A stretch of DNA of 64,000 nt. Source: Vogesella indigofera. Its GTDB lineage: Bacteria; Pseudomonadota; Gammaproteobacteria; Burkholderiales; Chromobacteriaceae. The notes under the pieces were generated by a model that made no database searches, was not told the origin of the DNA, and was given only the letters and a program-made list of their open reading frames with translations. The stretch lies in assembly GCF_003633895.1 (NCBI RefSeq), contig NZ_RBID01000011.1:186001-250000 (forward strand), given 5' to 3'. The stretch's first letter is position 1. The number at the start of each line of letters is the position of its first letter. Positions 58,165 through 64,000 of this stretch are shown here, one piece after another. Both the position numbers and the translations under genes were made by a program.

Positions 58165-58782
58165 TTACCACTCGATGCCGGGCTGTGCGGCGATGCCGGC
58201 GGCAAACGCGTGCTTGACCAGCGTCATCTCGGTGACGGTGTCGGCGGCGTCGATGATGGCCTGCGGCGCGCCGCGGCCGGTGACGATCACGTGCTGGCCT
58301 GGCGGGCGGGCGATGATGTCGTCGAGCACGTCTTCCACATCCAGATACTTGTATTTCAGCGCGATGTTCAGCTCGTCGAGCAGCACGAGACCGATGGCCG
58401 GGTCTTGCAGCATCTGGCGCGCTATTTCCCAGGCTTCGCCGGCGCGGGCGACGTCGCGCTCGCGGTCCTGCGTGTTCCAGGTGTAGCCCTCGCCCATGGC
58501 GTGGAACTGCACCTTGTCGGGGAAGCGACGCAGGAAGCGCTCTTCACCGGTGGACATCGCGCCCTTGATGAACTGCACCACGCCGACCTGCATCTCGTGG
58601 CCGAGGCCGCGCATCACCATGCCGAAGCCGCTGGAGCTTTTGCCCTTGCCGTTGCCGCAGTTGACGATGAACACGCCGCGGTGTTCGCTGGCGGCGGCGA
58701 TCTTGGCGTCCATGATTTCTTTTTTGCGCGCCATGCGTGCGTTGTGGCGCTCGGTGCGGCCCTGGTCTTCGGTGTGGCTCAT
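58165..58782 (-). CDS. btuR: Corrinoid adenosyltransferase (BtuR/CobO type)
   Basis: 205 aa. The P-loop GNGKGKSS is at 43-50, with VQFIKGAMSTGEE and VLLDELNIALKYKYL. It adenosylates cob(I)alamin and other corrinoids, including those entering by BtuCD. Its ATG overlaps the btuD stop (ATGA). It is non-homologous to the PduO-type enzyme at 37358, so the organism has both. Confidence 0.95.
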   Translation of the reverse strand: MSHTEDQGRTERHNARMARKKEIMDAKIAAASEHRGVFIVNCGNGKGKSSSGFGMVMRGLGHEMQVGVVQFIKGAMSTGEERFLRRFPDKVQFHAMGEGYTWNTQDRERDVARAGEAWEIARQMLQDPAIGLVLLDELNIALKYKYLDVEDVLDDIIARPPGQHVIVTGRGAPQAIIDAADTVTEMTLVKHAFAAGIAAQPGIEW

Positions 58783-59528
58783 GATGGGTGTCCGGGTAAA
58801 AAGCAGGGGTGGCCTGCGTGGTGGAGTCGGGTTAGCGGATAGCCGAGCACGGCGGCGAGGTGTTCGGCGTTAAGTTCGGCCAGCGGGTACTGGCGGTGCT
58901 GGCCGTATTTGTCGAGCAGCAGCGCATGGCTGGCGCAGGCCGGGGCCAGCTGCAGGTCGTGGCTGACCAGTAGCACCGCCTTGCCCTGCGCGCACCAGCG
59001 GCCGATCTGCTGCTGCAGCGCGGCCTGGTGGGCGAGGTCGAGCGAATTGGACGGCTCGTCGAGCAGGATCAGCGGCGCATCCTGCGCCATCACGCTGGCC
59101 AGCGCCACGCGCTGGCGCTCGCCGCCGGACAAGGCCTGCAGTGGCCGTGCCGCCAGGCGGCCAAGGTCGAAGGCGTCCAGCGCGGCGGCGACGCGTTGCG
59201 GGTTGTCGCCGGCGTCCGGCCAGGCAAAGCGCGCGGCGGCGACGGCATCCTGCACCGCGTAATCAAAGGCGTCGTGGCTGGCCTGCGGCAGCATGGCGAG
59301 GCGTTGTGCGCGCTGGCGCGGCGTCAGCTGCGGCAAAGGTTGGCCGCACAGGCGGATGTGGCCGCCGTCGGCGCGGCGCAGCGCCGCCAGCGTGGCCAGC
59401 AGCGTGCTTTTGCCGCAGCCGTTGCGGCCGGCGATCCACCAGCATTCGCCGGCGCGGACCTGCCAGGTGAGCGGCTGCAGCAGCGTGCGGCGGCCCTGAC
59501 GGAGGGTGAGCTGGTCACAGTGCAGCAT
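58779..59528 (-). CDS. btuD: Cobalamin ABC transporter ATP-binding protein
   Basis: 249 aa. Walker A GRNGCGKST (34-42), signature LSGGERQRVALA and Walker B LILLDEPSNSLD; FecCD/BtuCD subfamily. It powers corrinoid import with BtuC. Its ATG overlaps the btuC stop (TGATG-type). A repeat copy lies at 59336. The long upstream open frame is a btuC shadow. Confidence 0.92.
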   Translation of the reverse strand: MLHCDQLTLRQGRRTLLQPLTWQVRAGECWWIAGRNGCGKSTLLATLAALRRADGGHIRLCGQPLPQLTPRQRAQRLAMLPQASHDAFDYAVQDAVAAARFAWPDAGDNPQRVAAALDAFDLGRLAARPLQALSGGERQRVALASVMAQDAPLILLDEPSNSLDLAHQAALQQQIGRWCAQGKAVLLVSHDLQLAPACASHALLLDKYGQHRQYPLAELNAEHLAAVLGYPLTRLHHAGHPCFLPGHPS

Positions 59529-60556
59529 CAGGCTAGCCTCCGGCGGGTGCGTTGCAGCTGCCAGAACAGCACCGGCACGCCCAGGAGCGCGGTCAGCACA
59601 CCGACCGGCAGCTGCATCGGTGCGACGACGGTGCGCGCCAGGGTGTCGGCCAGCACCAGCAGCGCGGCGCCACTGAGCACGGCGGCGGGGATCAGCCGGC
59701 GCAGGTCCGGGCCACACAGCAGGCGGCAGGCGTGCGGCACCATCAGGCCAATGAAACCGATGCTGCCGCCCTGGCTGACGGCGCTGGCGGTCAGCACCGC
59801 GGCCAGCACCAGCAGCAGGCGGCGCAACATGGCCACCGGCACACCCAGCGTCAGCGCGTGGTCGCCGTGCAGCGCCAGCAGGTTGATCGCCGGTGCCTGC
59901 CACCACGCCAGCAGCGCGGCCGGCAGCAGGGCCAGCCACGGCCACGGCCGCAGCGGCGTGCCGGCGATGTCGCCGACCAGCCAGAACACCATGCCGCGCA
60001 ATTGCGCGTCCGGCGCGATGGTGAGCAGCAGCGAAATCAGCGCGCCGCAGGCGGCGGACAGCAGCACGCCGGTGAGCAGCAGCAGCACCGTGCCGCTGCT
60101 GCGCGCGAAATCGCGGCGCGCCAGCAGGAACAGCAGCGCCGACAGCGTCAACGCGCCGGCGACCGCGGCGCTGTCTACCTGCCACAGCGCCAGCCCCAGC
60201 CACAGCGCCAGCAGCGCGCCGACCGAGGCGCCACCGGAGACGCCCATCACGTAAGGATCGGCCAGCGGATTACGCAGCAGCGACTGCATCAGCACGCCGG
60301 CCAGTGCCAGCGAGGCGCCGGTGACCCAGGCGGTCAGCGCCCGTTCCAGTCGCAGGCTAAGCAGGGTGTCGGCCAGTTGGCTGCCGTGGCCGCTGGCGGC
60401 CAGCCACAGTTCGCCGGCGCCAAGCGCGATGGAGCCGCTGCTGCAGGCGAGCAGCAGGCTGCCGCCGCTGAGCAGCGCCAGCAGTGTCAACAGGGGCAGG
60501 GTGGGTAAGCGCAGGGCGCCGCGCAACGGGCGGTCCAGCGTCAGGCTGTGGGACAT
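59528..60556 (-). CDS. btuC: Cobalamin ABC transporter permease
   Basis: 342 aa from MSHSLTLDRPL. FecCD-family permease with about ten helices; LAGVLMQSLLRNPLADPYVMG and GFIGLMVPHACRLLCGPDLR are signatures. It is the first gene of the operon, directly after a cobalamin riboswitch, so B12 represses the whole set. Confidence 0.92.
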   Translation of the reverse strand: MSHSLTLDRPLRGALRLPTLPLLTLLALLSGGSLLLACSSGSIALGAGELWLAASGHGSQLADTLLSLRLERALTAWVTGASLALAGVLMQSLLRNPLADPYVMGVSGGASVGALLALWLGLALWQVDSAAVAGALTLSALLFLLARRDFARSSGTVLLLLTGVLLSAACGALISLLLTIAPDAQLRGMVFWLVGDIAGTPLRPWPWLALLPAALLAWWQAPAINLLALHGDHALTLGVPVAMLRRLLLVLAAVLTASAVSQGGSIGFIGLMVPHACRLLCGPDLRRLIPAAVLSGAALLVLADTLARTVVAPMQLPVGVLTALLGVPVLFWQLQRTRRRLA

Positions 60557-60654
60557 GGGCGCGATATCGGAATCGCGGAAGGGGCAGGCGTCAGGCGCAC
60601 GGATCAGCAATCTGACCGGATGCCGCCCTCCGCAGCATGTGTCGGGACGCACTG

Positions 60655-60865
60655 ACTGGCAGTGCGCGCGTTCGCCGTGGCCGGTATCCGGGCTGGTTTC
60701 GCCGTCTGCCCGCCTTCCCGTGATGACTCACAGTGGCGATGGGCAGGGCAGTCGTGGCGGCAGGGCCGGCAGACCTTAAAGAAACGCACCGTTGCGGGGG
60801 CAGCACAGGGGTCACCTGTTTCCCGTTTAACTTGCCGGCGTGCGCCGGCGAAGCACCAAGGCAGG
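60655..60865 (-). promoter_or_regulatory. Cobalamin riboswitch upstream of btuC
   Basis: On the minus strand the conserved parts appear in order: GGTGCTTCGCC at the 5' end, AAGTTAAACGGGAAACAGGTG, CTGCCCCCGCAACGGTG, then the B12-box region GCCACTGTGAGTCATCACGG with GGGAAGG, and GCCCGGATACCGGCCACGG at the 3' end. This is the adenosylcobalamin-type class I aptamer. It lies about 100 bases before btuC and should reduce expression when cobalamin is plentiful. Confidence 0.93.
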
Positions 60866-60920
60866 CGGCGATTTTAGCAGATCGGCAGCCCATGCTGCCG
60901 GCTTTTATATTTTCAAAAAG

Positions 60921-60973
60921 AATAACAAAACAAAAAATAATTATTTTTGGAAATATAAGGACGCGGTTATGGT
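60921..60973 (+). promoter_or_regulatory. Conserved activator-type promoter, copy 3
   Basis: AATAACAAAAC (60921-60931, identical to 8621), 12 bases, TTTTTGG (60944-60950), 17 bases, TATGGT (60968-60973). Same geometry as the promoters of the oxygenase-metQ and metNI-metQ genes. It reads toward the hydrolase at 61010, 36 bases on. Confidence 0.55.
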
Positions 60974-61009
60974 GACGGCAGAATCTTTCCATACCTTGGG
61001 GGCAGCAGC

Positions 61010-61594
61010 ATGGCACACGATTTTTCCGGCTTCGACTACATCATCCAGCCGGGCTGGAACAATTCCGGCCCCGAGCACTGGCAGAGCCACTGGCAGCAAA
61101 CGTTGGCCGCAACGCGGGTGGCCAACCACGACTGGCAGACGCCGCAGCTGGACGACTGGCTGGCTGCGCTGGACGCGGCGGTGGCGGCCGCCACGCAGCC
61201 GGTGATCGTGATCGCGCACAGCCTGGGTTGCGCCACGGTCGCGCATTACGCGGCGCGTTACGGCAACAAGCTTGCCGGTGCGCTGCTGGTGGCGCCGGCC
61301 GATGTCGAGCGCGCCAGCGCTCCGGCCGCACTGCAGCCGTTCGCGCCGCTGCCGGAGCTGGCGCTGCCGTTCCCGGCGCGGGTGGTGGCCAGCGACAGCG
61401 ATCCGTTCAGCCTGCCGCTGCGCAGCGCGCGGATGGCGGCGCTGTGGCAAAGCCCGCTGCACTGGCTGCGCGACGCCGGCCATATCAATGTCGCGTCCGG
61501 TCATACACAGTGGCAGGACGGGCTGGCGCAGCTGGCGGCGCTGGTGGCCGATATCCGCCAGCAGGCGCAGCCGCGCGCCGCGGCGTGCGCCTGA
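61010..61594 (+). CDS. RBBP9/YdeN-family serine hydrolase
   Basis: 194 aa alpha/beta hydrolase of the small RBBP9/YdeN type. IQPGWNNSGPEHWQSHW is the family N-terminus, the nucleophile is in VIAHSLGC, the acid in ASDSDPFS and the histidine in DAGHINVASG. The substrate is unknown. No strong ribosome binding site. The promoter shares its architecture with methionine-uptake genes, hinting at induction by sulfur shortage. An AACGTTGGCCGCAA repeat is at 61099. Confidence 0.85.
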   Translation: MAHDFSGFDYIIQPGWNNSGPEHWQSHWQQTLAATRVANHDWQTPQLDDWLAALDAAVAAATQPVIVIAHSLGCATVAHYAARYGNKLAGALLVAPADVERASAPAALQPFAPLPELALPFPARVVASDSDPFSLPLRSARMAALWQSPLHWLRDAGHINVASGHTQWQDGLAQLAALVADIRQQAQPRAAACA

Positions 61595-61715
61595 GCCGGC
61601 GCCAAGCTTGGCGGCCAAGCGCTTGTACTGACGCGCGCGGCGCGGCAATGGACGTGGCATTTGCGGCGGGCTTGGGCATAGAATTCAGTCATGCCCTGTC
61701 CCGCTGGAGCGCGTC

Positions 61716-62825
61716 ATGCACCTGTTGGCCTTTGTTGACCATGTCGTCAGCGACATCATTACCCCGGCGCTGGACCCGCGTTTTGACATCGACCGGGTGA
61801 CGCTGCTGTGCCACCGCGCCCACCTTGATCTCGCCTTCGACATCCTCGGCGTCTGCCAAAAGCTGCACCTGACCGCGGCGGTGGAAACGCTGCCGGCGGA
61901 CAGCCAGCCGCTGGCGCTCCGGCAGCGGCTGCAGGAGCTGGTGCAGGGCGGTGTCTGTTTCAATATCAGCGCCGCGTCGCCGGTACAGGCGGCGCTGGCC
62001 TACGATCTGGCGCGCGAACACCGGCTGCCGCTGATGGCGGTGGAGCACGACAACGACCGCCTGATCTGGCTGCTCGGCGGCGAGAGCAGCCGCCTGCACA
62101 GCGGCACCGAAATCGCCGAAGGGCTGTCGCTGGAGGCCTATTTCGCGCTCTACGGCAGCCGCATCCTCGCCATCCACTACCGGCTGGAGCGGCGCAGCCC
62201 GCGCCACGAGCAGTTGGCGCGCGATCTGGCCGAACACGCCGCACTGCGCCCGAAGTCGCTGTCGCTACTCAACCGGCTGTGCAACGACCTGGACGAGCAG
62301 CAATTCAGCCAGCACCCGCTGTCCAGCGGCGAACACGTGCTGTACGACTGGCTGCTGGCCAGCGGCATGGTGGAGTTCCGCGATAGCGGCCACATGCGCT
62401 GCCTCGATCCGCGGGCGCGCTTCTTTCTTGCCGGCGGCTGGCTGGAGGTGTGGCTGCTGTCGCAGGTGGCCGAGCTGGCGCAGATCCTGCCGATCAGCGA
62501 TGCCGCCGTCGGCGTCAAGATCAGCCATCACAATGTCGAGAACGAATACGATGTGGCGATCCTGTGCAACAACCACCTGTACCTGATCGAGTGCAAGACC
62601 GCCGCCCCCACCAGCTTCCAGCAGCGCGGCGTGGGGCTGGAAAACCTGTTCAAGCTCAACAGCGTCGCCGGCCTGGGCGGCCTGCACGCCAAGGCGATGC
62701 TGGCCAGCCTGTACGTGCCGACCGAAAGCGAGGTCGGCCGCGCCGAATCGCAGCGCATCACGCTGCTGGCCGGGCCGCAGCTGCGCCAGGCGCGCGAGTA
62801 CCTGCGCGAGTGGCTGATGAGCTGA
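61716..62825 (+). CDS. Card1-like DUF1887 protein (CARF-like plus nuclease)
   Basis: 369 aa. The N-terminal ~150 residues look like the CARF-type Rossmann domain of DUF1887 proteins, a winged-helix-like segment follows, and the C-terminus is a PD-(D/E)XK nuclease with D279 (ENEYDVAIL) and E292-x-K294 (LIECKT). In CRISPR-linked relatives (Card1/Can2) cyclic tetra-adenylate activates the nuclease. Here there is no cas gene or array in the window, so the signal and target are open. GGAGC precedes the ATG. Monocistronic. Confidence 0.8.
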   Translation: MHLLAFVDHVVSDIITPALDPRFDIDRVTLLCHRAHLDLAFDILGVCQKLHLTAAVETLPADSQPLALRQRLQELVQGGVCFNISAASPVQAALAYDLAREHRLPLMAVEHDNDRLIWLLGGESSRLHSGTEIAEGLSLEAYFALYGSRILAIHYRLERRSPRHEQLARDLAEHAALRPKSLSLLNRLCNDLDEQQFSQHPLSSGEHVLYDWLLASGMVEFRDSGHMRCLDPRARFFLAGGWLEVWLLSQVAELAQILPISDAAVGVKISHHNVENEYDVAILCNNHLYLIECKTAAPTSFQQRGVGLENLFKLNSVAGLGGLHAKAMLASLYVPTESEVGRAESQRITLLAGPQLRQAREYLREWLMS

Positions 62826-63023
62826 GCGTGGCCAGGGGCCGCCCTGTCGCATTCGCGGCCGCGCACGGTCCGCGGCCGGCGTCCATCGACGGCTACAGCG
62901 GTACCGGCGGTGGCAACCGTGCCACAGTGGCAAAATATGTCATCGTGTTTGTGAGAAAAAGAATTTTTTGTGAAAGGCTTTCTGCTATCTTTGCCGCCGA
63001 TCCCATTTCCCCGAACGGTTGCC

Positions 63024-63758
63024 ATGCGCCTGATCCTGATGCTGCTGCTGGCCGCGGCCAATCTTGCCGGCGCCGACAGCCTGCTGCTTGCCACCGAACA
63101 CTTTCCGCCGTACCAGATCGAGCGCGAGCAGCGCGTCAGCGGTTTTGTCGCCGACAAGGTGATCGCGATGCTGCGCCAGGCCAATCTGCCGTACCGGCTG
63201 CGCGCCTATCCGTGGCAGCGCGCCTACAACACGGTGCTGGCGACGCCGCAATCCTGCCTGTTCTCGGTCACGCGCACGCCGGAGCGCGAGGCGTCGTTCC
63301 AGTGGATCGGGCCGCTGACGCACAGCGAGTGGACGCTGTACGCGCTGCGCGGCCGCTTCATTTCGTTTCGCAGTCTCGATGAGGTGCGCGACCTGCGCAT
63401 CGGTACCTATTACGGCGACGTGCGCGACAGCTACCTGCGCCAGCACGATATGAAGGTCGATGCCGCGCCGCAGGACCGCGACAACATCGACAAGCTGCTG
63501 CAGCGCCGCATCGACCTGTGGGCCAGCGACCGCTTCACCGCCAACGGCCTGCTGCTGCAACGGCAGCTGGACACGCGCATCGAGCCGGTGCTGGCCTTCA
63601 ACCGTGTCGACTTGTACCTGGCCTGCAACCGCAAGCTGGACGGCGGCGTGGTGAAACAACTGCAACAGGCGCTGCACATGCTCAAGCGCGACGGCAACTG
63701 GCGCGGCATCGAGCAGCGCTACGCCCGCTGGCCGGACATGCCGCAACACCAGCACTGA
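63024..63758 (+). CDS. Periplasmic solute-binding family 3 protein
   Basis: 244 aa from MRLILMLLLAAANLAGA, a signal peptide. LLLATEHFPPYQIE, RAYPWQRAYNTVLATPQ and FSVTRTPEREASFQWIGPL fit the SBP family 3 subgroup often called ABC-type amino acid binding/signal proteins. No transporter partners lie beside it, so it could be an orphan binding or sensory protein. Confidence 0.82.
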   Translation: MRLILMLLLAAANLAGADSLLLATEHFPPYQIEREQRVSGFVADKVIAMLRQANLPYRLRAYPWQRAYNTVLATPQSCLFSVTRTPEREASFQWIGPLTHSEWTLYALRGRFISFRSLDEVRDLRIGTYYGDVRDSYLRQHDMKVDAAPQDRDNIDKLLQRRIDLWASDRFTANGLLLQRQLDTRIEPVLAFNRVDLYLACNRKLDGGVVKQLQQALHMLKRDGNWRGIEQRYARWPDMPQHQH

Positions 63759-63762
63759 AACG

Positions 63763-63799
63763 CATTGCGGCCAACCTTGATACAAGGTTGGCCGCAATG
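63763..63799. terminator. Repeat-pair terminator between the binding-protein gene and trpE
   Basis: CATTGCGGCCAACCTTG and its complement around 3 bases form a 17-bp stem made of two exact 14-mers (63765-63778, 63784-63797). TTTTT follows on the plus strand. It lies between convergent genes, 4 bases past one stop. Confidence 0.85.
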
Positions 63800-63817
63800 T
63801 TTTTCAGCGGGTGGGGC

Positions 63818-64000
63818 TCAGGCGTCGAGGCCGCTTTGCACCAGCTCGGCGGCACGGATCACCGCGCGCGCCTTGTTCTGCGTTTCCAGCCACTCCGATT
63901 CCGGGACCGAGTCCGCCACCACGCCGGCGCCGGATTGCACGTACAGCACCTCGTTCTTGATCACTGCGGTACGGATCGCGATCGCCAGGTCCATGTCGCC
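63818..64000 (-). CDS. trpE: Anthranilate synthase component I, 3' end
   Basis: The last 60 codons; the gene continues beyond the window. [20 protein letters not shown] then [20 protein letters not shown] is the C-terminal chorismate-binding signature of TrpE (PabB is less likely given the [13 protein letters not shown] wording). It makes anthranilate from chorismate for tryptophan. Confidence 0.88.
   Translation of the reverse strand, partial: GDMDLAIAIRTAVIKNEVLYVQSGAGVVADSVPESEWLETQNKARAVIRAAELVQSGLDA

Noticed and set aside
61716-62825. Part of a local CRISPR-Cas locus
   Set aside because: No cas genes or direct-repeat array can be seen within the window, so the protein is reported as an orphan.

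Overview
The window is a GC-rich, densely packed proteobacterial chromosome segment. Gene content and order (pepA-holC, lptF-lptG diverging from pepA, ssb next to a YajR-like MFS gene and divergent from uvrA, accA-tilS) suggest a betaproteobacterium, most plausibly Neisseriales/Chromobacteriaceae (Vogesella- or Chromobacterium-like). That placement is inferred from gene content, not from a marker-gene tree.

Layout. 0-3.3 kb: an HD-GYP phosphodiesterase, a YcaC-type hydrolase and a Tas-type aldo/keto reductase, then a broken racemase and an IS5-family remnant. 3.9-8.2 kb (minus strand): a four-gene family 2A encapsulin operon (rhodanese, serine O-acetyltransferase, encapsulin shell, cysteine desulfurase with a long disordered cargo-type N-terminus). 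8.4-16.4 kb (plus strand): sulfur amino acid genes, namely a remnant of homocysteine methyltransferase, a 2OG-Fe(II) oxygenase, metQ, metN-metI, a second metQ, a small leader-like ORF, cystathionine beta-synthase and a cystathionine gamma-lyase/synthase. Read together, 4-16 kb could import methionine, turn homocysteine into cysteine by reverse transsulfuration, and strip cysteine sulfur into a protein shell. 16.5-49.7 kb is mostly housekeeping and signalling: a large GGDEF-EAL protein, ssb, uvrA, an EAL protein paired with an Aer-like receptor, glnD, lptFG, pepA, holC, a cob(I)alamin adenosyltransferase, three identical tRNA-Val/tRNA-Asp units, accA, tilS, cdd, argP with an ArgO-type exporter, and small regulators. 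50.1-51.5 kb holds one AT-rich, apparently foreign gene of unknown function. 51.6-60.9 kb is a cobalamin uptake and late-biosynthesis operon (btuC, btuD, btuR, cbiA, cbiB, cobD, btuF, a leaderless BtuF-like protein, cbiP) behind a cobalamin riboswitch. 61-64 kb has a small serine hydrolase, an orphan Card1-like (DUF1887) protein, a periplasmic solute-binding protein and the 3' end of trpE.

Two patterns run across gene boundaries. First, the 14-mer AAGGTTGGCCGCAA occurs 13 times exactly, with many more one-base variants, in and between genes on both strands. Several copies sit as inverted pairs at gene ends. This is how DNA uptake sequences look in Neisseriaceae, but the word is not a dialect I know. 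It is absent from the AT-rich gene at 50-51.5 kb. Second, three promoters (8.6, 10.7 and 60.9 kb) share an AT-rich block, TTTTTGG and a -10-like hexamer at identical spacing, which links the oxygenase-metQ genes, metNI-metQ and the small hydrolase as a likely sulfur-responsive regulon.
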